Of a DNA stretch of 64,000 nt, positions 21,361 to 33,300 are shown one piece after another; positions within the stretch are counted from its first letter, which is position 1, and each line of letters starts with the position of its first letter. The stretch is taken from assembly GCA_027563935.2 (NCBI GenBank), contig CM050448.1, positions 125,379,493-125,443,492 of the forward strand, read 5' to 3'. The notes below the pieces were generated by a model. That model saw only the letters and a list, made by a program, of their open reading frames with translations. It ran no database searches and was not told the DNA's origin. The stretch is from Costus lasius (taxonomy: Eukaryota; Streptophyta; Magnoliopsida; Zingiberales; Costaceae). A program made the position numbers and the translations under genes.

Positions 21361-21730
21361 TCCAAATTTGACAGTGAAGAAATATGATACTCAATTCTAA
21401 GTGGATCGGGCTAGTGGACAAATTGGCGGGGAGAAATGTGTTAGCATGACAAATTTATTGTGTCATGTTGCGACGACCGAGTTTTTTTTCATTGACTGAC
21501 GTAGCAAAGTCCTTTTCATTGACTGACAGAGTTTTTTTTTTGTTTTTTTTCATTGACTGACCGAATCGGGGCAGTTGATTCCTCACACAAAAATAAAAAC
21601 AATTAATTAATTAAAAAAAATTCTTAGATGTTGTAATCTGGAATCCCTGCTTTGAGATCCTACAAATCTCTCTGTATTCTAGGGAGGTGGTTACCTCTGT
21701 TTTGTACTTGGCATACAACGGGAAGCGAAG

Positions 21731-24510
21731 ATGGGAGCAAGCTTTTGGAGGCCACAATTAATGGATTCCGTCTGGGTGTTCCAGCTGCTGTTGCAGTACC
21801 TTGTGGTATGCGCAGCTGCATCTGCAAATTCACTACCCGGCTGCCGATCAAGATGCGGTAATGTTGATGTCCCCTATCCGTTCGGCATCGGTCCATCCAA
21901 CTGTTCGAGGGAGGGCTTTGCGCTCGACTGCAACAGGACCGAGAACGGCCTCGAAAAGCTCTTCCTGTCCAACGTCGAGGTCATCAACATTTCCTTGCCG
22001 CTGGGGCAGGCAACTATGCTCAGTAGAATTTCAGCGCAGTGCTACAATGACTCAAACACATCCCAAAACTGGCAGTTAAATTTTACTAATACACCGTATA
22101 GATTCTCCGATAAGCTCAACCAGTTCACAGTTGTCGGCTGCGACTCCCTCGCATATATCCACGGTATTGAGGGATACCAGAGCGGGTGTGTGTCCATGTG
22201 CCAGAACGACCTGAGCTTAGCCAATGGCTCCTGCTCGGGCATCGGCTGTTGCCAGACCGCAATACCCAAGGATCTCAAATACTACGAGGTCTTTTTCGAC
22301 GGCAACTTCAACAGCTCGCGCGTTTGGAACTTCAGCCGCTGCACCTACGCTATTCTGCTGGAAGCGAATTGGTTCACGTTCCAGACGCCTTACATCACCA
22401 CGAACAAGTTCATAGAGAACAGGTACAACGGCAGGGCCCCGGTGGTGTTGGATTGGGCAATCGAAAACAAGACCTGCGAGGAGGCCAAGCTCAACCTGTC
22501 CTCGTATGCCTGCGTCAGCGACCACAGCGCGTGTCTCAACTCCTCCAATGGTCCGGGATATCGTTGCAATTGTTTGAGTGGGTACCAAGGCAACCCCTAT
22601 ATCGCCGAAGGATGCACAGGTTTGCTTCTATCATCCCCTGACTCCTCCTCCATACTGAGATAATGTCTGACACTGCAAACTGCTCTTCAATTTCAGACAT
22701 CAATGAATGTATTACTGGAAATCCGTGCTCTAATGGAAGTATTTGCAAGAACCAGCCTGGAAGTTACGATTGTGTCTGCCCGCGAGGCACGCAGCGCAAA
22801 TTTTCCAACATGATCTGCACCCCCCACGAGACGCTTACCTTGGCTGTGAAGGTGTCTATCGGTATGAAACTTCAACAATCCTTTTGTTTATTTTTTTTCC
22901 TATTCTCTTGTAAAATGATTCACAGTAGTTTGTTCTAGCTTATTCCTTTGCAGTTTGCTCTTCTTTGCCTGCAAAAAATTTCCTCAATTTTTATTCAGAA
23001 ATATGTCAACATGAGATAACAATTATGCAAGTTTTCGCAATCCAGTAAAACATAGAAGACTTTGAGCAGAAGAACCTTAATGAACTTTTTTTATTATAAA
23101 TGCTTCCCTCTCCTGAACCTGAAGGGTCATTAACCTTCATTATATATAAAAAAAATTAACTTCGGTATTGAGTCACATTGCTTTTGATCACTATTCTCAT
23201 GTAGTCAGGATGCGATAAACATTAGCAATTTCTATTCCATATAATGAGTTGATCTTTTTTTTATAAAATAGAGAGACCATTTTCATTTCCCACTATTGTT
23301 TTTTTCTAACTCGGACATGAAATATGCAGGAATTTCCAGTCTAGCTTTTCTATTAATATGCAGCATGTGCATATATATGGTTTCCGAGAAAAGGAAGTTT
23401 ATCAAGGTTAAGAAAAGATATTTCAGAGAACATGGAGGCAGGCTATTACTGGAAGAAATCAAGGCAAAGCAAGGCCTTGCTTTCAAGATATTTACCAAGG
23501 AAGAATTAGAAAAGGCAACAGATAAGTTTGATAAAAACCTAATCCTTGGCCAAGGTGGATATGGAACTGTGTACAGAGGAGTATTAGAAGATAAACGCAT
23601 TGTTGCCATAAAGAAACCAAAGATTATCAACGAAGATCAAAAGAATGAATTTGGAAAAGAGATGCTTATTCTATCACAGATCAACCACAAGAATATAGTT
23701 AAGCTTTTGGGTTGCTGTTTAGAAGTAGAGGTGCCGATGTTGGTTTATGAGTTCATCTCAAACGGGACATTGTATCATCGAATCCATGATAGTAATGGAT
23801 CCCCCATTTCCCTGGCTACCCGCCTAAGGATTGCTTATGAGTCTGCTGATGCTCTTGCTTATTTGCATTCATCAGCTTCTCCTCCAATTATTCATAGTGA
23901 TGTCAAGACTTCCAACATACTTTTAGGTGAAAATTACGTCGCAAAAATTTCTGATTTTGGTGCTTCAAAGCTAGTCCCTAAGGATGAAGATCAATTTGCC
24001 ACTTTAGTGCAAGGCACTTGTGGATACTTAGATCCTGAGTACTTACAAACATGCCAATTAACAGAAAAAAGTGACGTCTATAGCTTTGGTATAGTTCTTT
24101 TAGAGTTGCTAACAGGTAAGAAGGTAATTTGCTTTGAGGGGCCTGAAGAGAACAGGAGTCTTGTCTCAATTTTTGACTCAGCAATGAATGAGAATCGATT
24201 TTTGGAGATCTTGGATAGCCAAGTTAAAAACGAAAGGAATGTAGAACTGATTCTAGAACTTTGTGAGCTCATCAAACAATGTGTAATGTTTAAGGGAGAT
24301 GAACGGCCTGTGATGAAGGAGGTTGCAGAAGAGCTAGCCAGGCTGAGAAAATTTCAGCAGCACCCATGGGTATCAAACAACAGTGAGGAGATTGAGAGCT
24401 TGCTTGGTGAACCATCACACAATAGCGAGATAAACGATCACAGAATGGATACCACAACTCCATTTTCCTTGGAGAAAAGATATTCTTTGAACATCAGATC
24501 TGGAAGGTAA
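21731..24510 (+). CDS. Wall-associated receptor-like kinase (copy B)
   Basis: Tandem paralogue of the kinase at 6693. Exons 21731-22619, 22697-22861 and 23330-24510 give about 744 residues, with the same architecture: signal peptide, pectin-binding GUB_WAK domain (CGNVDVPYPFGIG), EGF and calcium-binding EGF, one transmembrane helix, and a Ser/Thr kinase. Differences from copy A include a few substitutions and a short deletion in the extracellular domain (AYIHGIEGYQSG against AYISGNGGIKEYQSG), IVAIKKPK for IIAIKKPK in the lysine strand, and, in the catalytic loop, HSDVK for HGDVK. The second exon is identical in protein. All kinase landmarks are present, so the copy looks functional. Its promoter begins after the 11 kb insertion, so expression may differ from copy A. 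Confidence 0.93.
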
Positions 24511-25401
24511 AATTGAATACCTATTCACATCTCTCTTTCACTCATCTATATTTCTGGATATGAGCATCTTTAGTAAAAAAATCCTTCCATCTGTGTTTGT
24601 ATTTGTAATTGTAAATGGTGCCTTGTTATTCACACTTGTGCAATTAATGATTCTCTAAAGTTTGTAAGAGTGCCAAATTTTTGAAGAATTTTATGCGTGC
24701 ATTTATCTTTCGTTTTCTGTTGCATTAGCCTACTATATACTGTTAGGTAACTAGGAATAGATCGACAAGATCATTCAAACAATAAACAATCAAAACCTAG
24801 GCAAAAGGTTAATGCTTCTATCATTCAAAGGCAGTTGTATGATTGAATGACCTTTATTGCCATTAATCTAAACACATCAGCACTAAAATAAAAAATTTTA
24901 TGGTAAAATAATTAAGTGCCCCTTTTCTTTCAATCAACCAAGTATACTACTAATAATTTGATATTCTTTTTAATTTATATGATGCATTTACAAGTCCTAA
25001 CCACTCCCCTAGGAAAATGATGCAGTAGATAAAAGCAGTTTAGGTTATTTACCAGAATACATAGCCGACCTTTTTATCCGACTGCATTTGTGAGTTGCAA
25101 AGCTCATCAATGTAGCGAAATCTGCAAGTTCTTTAGGAGTATGTTGGGAACTCAGAAGGATTCGCTCGTCGCTTCCCCTCCAAATTAATCTTAGCCCCAA
25201 TGGTTGCCTCGCTCGCTTACCGCGCGCGCCTTCAAATTTCTTGCCATTTTGTGTATCAATCACAGCAAGACCTCGTAGAATCTGTAGGCGCATCGCCATG
25301 GAAGGGAGAACTCTAAACAAACAAATGAACAAACAGGAGATGGGCACTTGCGCTTCCGTCACTTCTGGAACCAACTTCGGTTCCCAGGGCACGAGACGCC
25401 G
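24511..25401. other. 3' flank of kinase copy B
   Basis: Noncoding. Homologous to 9407-9921 except for about 330-360 bp (about 24745-25100) with no counterpart in unit A and no transposon-like ends; deletion from unit A is the simpler reading. No gene seen. Confidence 0.6.
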
Positions 25402-25748
25402 AAGAAATGGCCTAAGCGCACATTTCATCTGGGTCACTAAATTTGTGACTAAAAATATTATTTTAAATTTTTATTATTAAAAATATAGTATATTATATTG
25501 GTATCAAGATTGAGATATTTTAGATGTTATATACGTATAAAATATCCTATATAAAATCACATATAAAATAAAATATTATTTTTTAATAAAAAAATTAATT
25601 TTTATATAGAATATTTTATACATATACAAGATCTAAAATACTTTAATCTTGATACTATTAGATAACTTTATACTATATTTTTTTAAAAAAAAAATTTAAT
25701 ATTTTTGATCCAAAATTTAGGGACGAGATGAAATCGCCTATTTCTTTC
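25402..25748. mobile_element. 347-bp hairpin MITE with preserved empty site
   Basis: The ends are imperfect inverted repeats (AAGAAATGGC and GCCTATTTCTTTC; CATTTCATCTGGG and its partner GACGAGATGAAAT). The interior is almost wholly self-complementary (GATATTTTAGATGTTATATACG against the AAGATCTAAAATAC side), so the element can fold into one long hairpin. Near-perfect 9-bp target duplications flank it: GAGACGCCG (25393-25401) and AAGACGCCG (25749-25757). The paralogous site near 9922 has a single GAGACGCCG. The 8-9 bp duplication suggests a Mutator- or hAT-derived MITE. Confidence 0.88.
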
Positions 25749-25757
25749 AAGACGCCG

Positions 25758-27492
25758 GTCTCCAAGGGAAAAAATTTGGGCAATTTTGTTCTTTTTGAAA
25801 GTTGACAAAACGGAGGTCCCCACTAGTTCAACAAGTAGTTCACATGTGTGTGCGATTGGGTAGATAGTGGGGGCGTCCCACTCACAATAATTAATATTAC
25901 TCATTAATTAATTTTCTTCACTAATCATATCTCCTTAGATTAGTTTATTTGAATGATTAAGTTAGTAAGGGTATAATTTAATTAGAACGAGAAACAATTG
26001 ATTCCCCTTTTGCATGTGAGAGTCGATAATTGATGCCTTTAATTTAATTAATAAATGAATCAAGTTGTAGCTTCATTATTGTACGATAAAATTTTATATT
26101 ACTTAATTAATTAATAAATGAATCAAGTGTAGCTTCATTATTGTACGATAAAATTTTATATTACTTAATTAATTAATTTTGTTGCAAGTAGACAAGCGGC
26201 GCTCTTCGTGTCCGCTACAAAGTACGTACGTACTTGTCGATTTGTATCGGGGGAGGTTGGAATTTGCTGGAAGGTGTAGAGTTTAGTTGTAACTAATTAG
26301 CCACAAAATTTATCTACTTTGATCCTACAATATACTTTATATTACTATCAACCCCTCAACACAATAGATTCAATCCATTTGAAATAGAATCAAAAGTCAT
26401 CAAATAACTACAATTAAACATATAAATAAATAAATAAGCTGTGTATAATTAATCTTCTTAAGTAAAAATTTAGCCTAAATTAAACTCATATTAATATTAA
26501 TATTTTATTTTTAGATTAAGATAAATATTGAGTTATTATTTGATGAATTATAACATATTCTTTAGTATATTCCACTAGCTACTTTTCTCCGCTACCGTTA
26601 TCTATTTATCTATCTATCGGATATGTCATAAAAGTCAACTCACGAATCTTCGTTTGGTCACAAGTCCATTTAATCTATATTATATTATGATTTAAATTAT
26701 ATTTTTTTAATACTAGTTATTACCTTAATTGATGTGATAAATATAATAAAATATAAATTAAGTCACCACCAAATATAAATATAACGGATATAAACATGTA
26801 ACGGGATTGATTGATAATGCCATATAATATTATTATTATAAATAGGTAGGTGATCCACGTGCTTAGCTGTTTGACTTGTTGTTGTAGCTCTTGTCTTGCC
26901 CGCGCTGATTGTCTGAATTAAGCAAGTTTTCCTGCGTCCGGCCCTGAAATACAAGGGGCTGCCCCTAAACCATTGCCCGTGGTATTCACGCCACCTCTAA
27001 GATTGAGGACAAGTTGACCAGCCAAGCAATCCTTTTACGACTTGTCACCAGGAAGTTGACTTAAGCAACCTCCATTGTGTACATTTGGGTTTAAAAATTT
27101 TTATGAAGAGTCTCTGAAAATTCAACTGCCGACACGAGGCCGCGCTGCCATTTTACGACTTGTTACCGGGAGGTTGACTTTTTACGTCACATTTTCTTTC
27201 TTCCCGCGAGTTAGTTCCTGCTGTCAACAACAGTAAACGAAGCTCATGTTTTCTTATTATATTCACAAGGTATTGAGCGTTGATCTTGTAATTGCTTTGA
27301 TTTCACTTATAAAAACAGCTCCATTCTGCTTGCAATCCCTCCCTCTCTTCTTCCTCTTCGTCCTCACCAACCGATACAAGGACACGGAGAAGGGAAAAGG
27401 AAGATCAAAGGAAACATTAAGAAGACTGCGGAGGCCGCATTGAGATCGAGCCTGAACAGCATTACGTACAGCAAAGAAGAAAGCACGAGAAA
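25758..27492. other. Intergenic DNA and SAUR promoter
   Basis: Unit B's tail runs to about 26180; AT-rich DNA without genes continues to about 26900. The SAUR promoter follows, with a TATA-like TATAAAAAC at about 27309 and 5' leader to 27492. The motif TTTTACGACTTGT followed by GGTTGACTT-like sequence occurs twice (27036-27062 and 27152-27180), giving W-box cores (TTGAC), and TTTACGTCAC at about 27180-27190 resembles a TGA-bZIP site. Confidence 0.5.
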
Positions 27493-27960
27493 ATGGGATC
27501 AGGGAGTTCAGGGATGGGAAAATGCTGCAAGATCCGCCACATAGTGCGGCTCCGTCAGATGCTGCGGCGGTGGCGGATGCGCGCAGCGGCGCTGTCCTCG
27601 TCGCGGCGGGCGGCGGCGCCGGACGTGCCGGCGGGGCACGTGGCTGTGTGCGTGGGGAGCGGTTCGCGGAGGTTCGTGGTGCGCGCGTCGCACCTCAACC
27701 TCCCGGTCTTCCGGCTGCTACTCCGCCAGGCCGAGGAGGAGTTCGGATTCTCCTCCGGCCGCCCCGGCCCGCTCTCCCTCCCCTCCTGCGACGAGTCCCT
27801 CTTCGAGGACGTCCTCCGCTGCGTCTCCTCCCACAGGTTCGCCAACTGCACCCTCGACGACTTGCCGCCGACGCCCACTTGCTGCTGCGGCGACGCCGGA
27901 CGCTGGCTGCAGACCGCCGACGCGATGCCGCTCCTCCACGGCCACCGCGTGAATTATTAA
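27493..27960 (+). CDS. SAUR family auxin-responsive protein
   Basis: Small auxin-up RNA protein; SAURs promote cell expansion by inhibiting PP2C.D phosphatases that restrain the plasma-membrane H+-ATPase. Single exon, 155 residues, no intron, as usual for SAURs. The SAUR core occupies about residues 44-115: DVPAGHVAVCVGS, RRFVVRASHLNLPVF, LLRQAEEEFGF, GPLSLPSCDESLFEDVLR. The N-terminus is basic (KIRHIVRLRQMLRRWRMR). The C-terminal tail with a CCCG cluster is outside the conserved core. The coding region is very GC-rich against AT-rich flanks. Which SAUR subgroup it belongs to cannot be fixed by eye. Confidence 0.92.
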   Translation: MGSGSSGMGKCCKIRHIVRLRQMLRRWRMRAAALSSSRRAAAPDVPAGHVAVCVGSGSRRFVVRASHLNLPVFRLLLRQAEEEFGFSSGRPGPLSLPSCDESLFEDVLRCVSSHRFANCTLDDLPPTPTCCCGDAGRWLQTADAMPLLHGHRVNY

Positions 27961-30327
27961 GAAAAATAATCAATTTCTTTTCCTGAATTTGTCTGTGTTC
28001 TACACAAGTATAGCGATCTCATGATCTGAACAACTGAATCAAGAGAGAGATGGCGAAGCGACGGCGGTCATCCCTTGTCGAATCAAAAGTTGAGTCATTA
28101 ATCATCTTCTTCCTTTTTTTTTACATAAATCAGAAGAATTCTTCATTCTGTATTTTGATCAGTATCCCATTCTTCATTAATGGCAGTCTGTAGACTGTAT
28201 ATCTTGTAAATATATATTATTGTGAGATTAATCTGAACAGCTAGCATATCTTTTGCTTTTCCCTCTCTTGTTTTATTCTGATGAACACCGCGTACGTGCA
28301 GCTCCTAGATCTCTTCTTCTCGGCCAATTGATCAGACAGATCAACCCTAGCTACTGGGCTCATCCAATCAAAACATGAAGATAATTTTGTTTTTAAAAAA
28401 AAAAGCTGTATGAAATTTCTGCTCCTGTCACTCACTCTTAATATCTTTGACTATAAATCTTTTGAGTTAAAAAGTCAAAACGCTTTAAGTATGTTTCATA
28501 ATTGTGGAGGTAGCAGTTGGTTCAAATAGTAAGCATTTCATTGTTGATTTCAAGTCTTCATTAGTTATTTATTTATGTTAAAGAAATATTTATAATTGAT
28601 CTAAAATAAATTATTTAAGAAGTATAATGCATAAATTGTTTTTTATATTTTAAATAATAATAATATTTAAGTAGTAATAATACAAATGGGTAATATTTAT
28701 ATATTTTAAAATTTTGATTTATTTATATTAGATTATATTTGTATCAAAAAATGGGCCGGCCCAAGTTTAAGTGAAGGTCCACGCATAGGTGACGTACTGG
28801 GTCCCCCTCTGACTTTTGACCACCGGCCGCCATCATCTTGAAGGAGACCAGCTGCCTCAGGCGACAGCTGGACCCCACCACCTCTCTTTAAAGCAATATT
28901 TTGTTTATTAATTTTAATTATGGTGCTAGCTGTTTTTGTCTCGTCGTGTATTGAAAATTTAAAAGTATTTATTAATTTAAGATTCACATTACTCAATCTA
29001 CTCCTTTTTTTTTTTACAAAATGATAAAAATTCCGAAATTTTTAAAAGGATCATTTTTTTATTACCCACCAAAGATTTATATTAAAAGAATGCAAAAAAA
29101 ATAATGAAAAAAAAATGAGAGCATCTTATTAGTTACATAAAAAAGTTGCCTAGTGGAGGTTGAAAATGCATTTTCCAAGTGTAACTCACTTCTTATTTTT
29201 AAAAATTGTAAACAAGTATCACATATTATTTTAATCACTTTAGTTAGATTTTTATTTTTCACAAAAAATACAATAACTAAAGAATTTATTACTACAAATA
29301 TTTAAATGTTTTGAAAACAATAAATTATCATAAGGTCTATTTTAACTTTTAAAGAAACTCAAATTTTAATATAACTAAAATAATAAAAATCACTATTTTA
29401 ATCACATTAGAAAATTTTCCAATAAAAAATTGAAAAATAAAATAAAATACTATTTATTGAAATTATCGTATATAAGAATTGTATAATTCACACCATTAAC
29501 TTAAGAAAATTAAAAAAGAGATTCTTCTAATTATTAATCAATTTAATAAAAAAAATTTATTAAATAAATTAAAAATATATAAACAAGAAAAAAAGAGAGT
29601 TATACTTATGTTTTTATCCTTTATAAGTATTTTTCTTAAATTTAAAATTTTTTAACTTAAGGATATGAGTGAAATGTCTATAAAGCATTTATTTTAAATT
29701 TCTATAAGGTATTTTTAATAATTAATAGTTTTTTATATTTTTCTATTATAATACAAGTCAGAATTTATGTGCGGTAGGTGAATCATATGAACTTTGTTTA
29801 GATAAATTGCCAAATAAGATTAATAACTTGTACCAATAATCAAAAAGAGAAATTGTGTTATTCTTCTTCCAATTATACCCATTTCTTTCATTAAATTAAT
29901 TTTCGCCTAACAATGGCCCTTCATATTTACTTAATATAAATAGTAGCTTTCCCGATTAAAATAATACACTTATCGCCAAATCGCGCCCTTCTTTACTGTT
30001 AATACTATTTTAAATTATTTTACTTCTTATTCTAATCATTTCTAGCACTAACAATGTTCTTCCCCCCTGCCTATTTTTCTTTCTTCTTCTCGTTTGAATC
30101 GCTTCTACTGCAAACCTACAATTCTTGGATTTGAAGAACGCAAGACGAACTAACGAAGCAAATTTTGTAGACATACTATCTTCTTTTTTTTTCTAGTTTT
30201 TGATACTTTGGAGCTGCTCGTGCTGGTGAACTGGACGGTGGGAGCTGGTGGATAGCAAGTGATCTGAATTTGGTTGACGAAGGAACTCCGGTTGAGTGAT
30301 CTTGGTATTGTTTGTGTTTGTCTATGC
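27961..30327. other. AT-rich intergenic DNA; AHL promoter
   Basis: Includes the SAUR 3' UTR (about 250 bp) and the AHL 5' leader (from about 30060). A short GC-rich island at 28750-28880 (GGGCCGGCCC, then GGTGACGTACTGG) has no readable gene. The rest, 28900-30050, is strongly AT-rich with poly-A/T runs. No transposon ends recognised. Confidence 0.5.
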
Positions 30328-33300
30328 ATGGAGGGGAGGGATGGAGCTGTACCTTCTCCGACGGTGTCGGCGGCGGTCGAGGAGTCTGGGAACTACCAGC
30401 CTCCGCCTTTGCCGGCAGGCATGACGAGGGACGAAAAGGCTCCTAGCGAGTTCGGCAGTATGGCGACGGTCGCCGCTTCCAACCCAGCAGTGGCAGCAAC
30501 ACCGGCGGTTGTGCCGCCCGGGGCGGTGGTCGGACCGGCAATGGCTACGCCTGCGGCCTCTGTGGCAGTGGCGGGGTCGGTGAAGAAGAAGAGAGGGCGG
30601 CCGAGAAAGTACGGGCCGGATGGGAACCTGCTTCTGCCTCTGACCCCGATGCCGATCTCGGCGTCCGTGCCGACCGGTACCGTGTACACGCCGGCCGCCT
30701 CGGTAGGGGCGGTGATTAAGCGAGGTAGAGGGAAGCCAGTGGGCTTGGTGAGCAAGCCATCGCAGTATGGATTCGAGACGGAGCCATTAGGTATTCCCTA
30801 CCCCCTTTCTTTTCCCTCTTTTCTTCACTCGAGGTTCTCTCTTTCCCTTCTTCATGTCTCCACCGAGATCGGGCAACCCATTTGTAACCCCTGTTTGCAC
30901 TTTTTTTTATTGCTCATGCTTCCCAATTCTCGCGTACAAAATTTGCCACTATTGATGTGATTCCTTGTGAGAAATCAGGGTTTAATGTGTTTTCTTTTCC
31001 TGTAATTTCCCCATTTTTTTTCCCACGCTCAACTTTTCTGCTTGCAGTTCGTGATTGTTTGTCCTTCCTTGTTGATGAAGAACCCCCAAAGTGTGGATCC
31101 CAGAATGGTTAGTCTCTCTGTGTCCGAGTTCTTCATCTGACTTCATGCTCATGTTTTGAGGTAGCCTTTTGTCTTTGACTTCAAGGAACAAGTAAAGATG
31201 CTTCCAGTGATCTGCTAGGGTCCACACTTCTGTGGATCTGATAAAGATATGGTTTTCGTATCTGGTAGAGAGCGAAACTCAAATTTGTGGTGTTGGCTTG
31301 GGAATTGGGAACTTGAATCTCAAATGAGTTCCCATTTTGATAAGTTTTGTTGTTGTGTTGTCCCTGTCGAGTTGGTACTCCAAAACTGGACGATAAAAGC
31401 GCTAGTGGGGTTGGCTCATTCTCGTACTGAAGACAGTGTGTCCTGGCAGCTGCTGACACTGTCAAATTGTGACTGCAGTCTTACTTGCGATTGACCCCTG
31501 TAAGTCAATCACTATGAGAACTTGTGTCTTTGCTCGACTTCGTGGCTGTAAACTCACAGCTGATTCAGTAAATATTCTGGGATCTAGTCAACTGAGCTTA
31601 GGTGTTACATGTGTCGTCATTTTTTCCACATTTTGTCTCAGAGGAGACAACGTTTTGGAAGCTTTTCTTTTCAACAAATTGAGGTTGGCTGTAGAATATA
31701 ATGTAATGACAAAGTATTTGAACTCGACTATGCAGGAGAGATGGTAGCTTGCTCTGCTGGTGCCAATTTCACACCTCATGTCATCAATGTTGCTTCTGGC
31801 GAGGTAGTGCTCAAATATGCGTTCCATTCTTTAGACAATTATTCGCTCCTTGCTTTTATCCATTGACAGAGTGAGGGGGTAAAGGTAGAAAGTACGTATT
31901 CGTTAGATCATTATACAAAACTTCGTAGCATCATAAATCCTTCCATACTGACCACTTTGCTTCCAGTAGTGTAGTCTCTGAGATTCATCTTGTATCAAAA
32001 TCATGTGGTTTATTATTTACGCTCAAGATATTTCTACATACCTTAACAAAATTAAAGCAGTGAGAGAATTCGCTTAACTAAGCTCTCTATTCATGATGCT
32101 AGAATTTTCCATGGTTTAGTTAATTCTTACTGTATGTTTATTAAAAGTTTTAGTAGTAGAATGACTCTCATTACCAGTTGCCTAAAAAGTGAGAATTTCA
32201 ACATCATGATATTTTAGGAAGCTAAACAAAAAAGATTATTACATTAAGGCTCATGTTCTTAGACACTCTAATTTTTCTAAATCTTTTGAAATCTCTGGTG
32301 ATGCTTCTAAAATAGGGGTTAGGGGCATTCAAAGTCAATGAATTGCTTTTTTTACCAAAAAAAACTCAATGAAGCTAAGTAGAAGTGTCCCACTTGTTAC
32401 AGAATTTTACAGTATTATCTATACCTTCTTGGGATATTATTTGCTACCTAATGAAATTAGTACATAAAACACAGTTATATTTAGTCTTCATGTATATACT
32501 TCTGCTTTGGCCTTGGTGGAGAAATAAACTTGTTAATGCTTTATGTATGATTGCTCCTAATTTGCATGGGATGAATGTTATTGTCTTAAGATTTGATTGA
32601 TTACAAAATGAGTACAACACTTACCCTATTTTACGCATATCTTTTTAGTAGCACCAGATGGAAGTCAACATATCTTTGTTAACTTTGTAATGCATGATAT
32701 TTATCGATTAGAGGTCAACCAACTCTACATTCTATGAACTTTAATTAGAGAGTTCCTAATTTAGGAATGACACGCTAAAAGTTTTGTAGGTCACTTCAGT
32801 AGTAATAAAACCACTGCCTAAAGAGAGATATTGCTAATACTATATCCAGATCACACTTCTAAGTTAGCCAAGGCTACCAAACAAAATGACGATTTATATG
32901 CATCATTGCCTAGCTTACATGTGCCATAGATTTACATTATTATTGCCTTTGTTCTAATATTATCATAGGTTCTCTAAAAGGATTCATTTTATTTCATTTA
33001 ATAAAACTAGTTATGTCATCCCATGTAGTCAAGTAACTCTTTAGAAAAGAAAATTTAAGGTTGAGTGGATTGACATCCACTACTGTATCAAAGTGAGAAG
33101 TTAAATTTGTAAGCTATTTATGCAAGGTCTCTAGAACACAGTCAACACACTATATTTTCATTTGCGTTCCACCCTAAACTAATAGTTGTTAATCTCCTTA
33201 GGTTCTTTTGCTACTAGTTGTTGTATATAATAATTCTATCAATAGTTTTACTAACAAGTTTCCATTTGAAAGTTGTATATGGTGTCTCATTTCATTAACT

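Larger units (their letters stand above)
10478..21430. mobile_element. Composite 11 kb insertion block within unit B
   Basis: Unit B homology to unit A stops after GAGACCTTGCCAGC at about 10477 and resumes near 21435-21490 (CATTGACTGAC, upstream of copy B). About 100 bp of the original sequence (the equivalent of 6331-6430) is missing. The block is flanked just inside its borders by 42-bp direct repeats (about 10479-10520 and 21388-21428, sharing CTCAATTCTAAGTG and GTGGACAAATTGG). It contains a hAT element, a GC-rich segment and a complete endogenous pararetrovirus. The block has not been assigned to a single element. Confidence 0.75.
21435..26185 (+). repeat. Tandem duplication, unit B (main part)
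   Basis: Second copy of the kinase unit; its first 125 bp lie at 10351-10477, before the insertion block. The upstream promoter region (CATTGACTGAC repeats at 21490-21560) matches unit A near 6480-6530. It ends around 26180 in TTAATTAATTAA repeats like those ending unit A. A stretch of about 50 bp (AATAAATGAATCAAGT...TTACTTAATTAATT) is itself doubled at 26047-26170. Confidence 0.8.

Noticed and set aside
24745..25100. A further transposon in unit B, absent from unit A
   Set aside because: No inverted ends or target duplication found; a deletion in unit A explains the difference more simply.
26395..26620. AT-rich and TATC-type simple repeats as a possible satellite or CRISPR-like array
   Set aside because: Irregular low-complexity sequence without regular spacers; CRISPR arrays are not expected in plant nuclear DNA.
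27508..27986. Long open frames on both strands over the SAUR gene
   Set aside because: They are by-products of high GC content; only the + frame from 27493 has the SAUR core.
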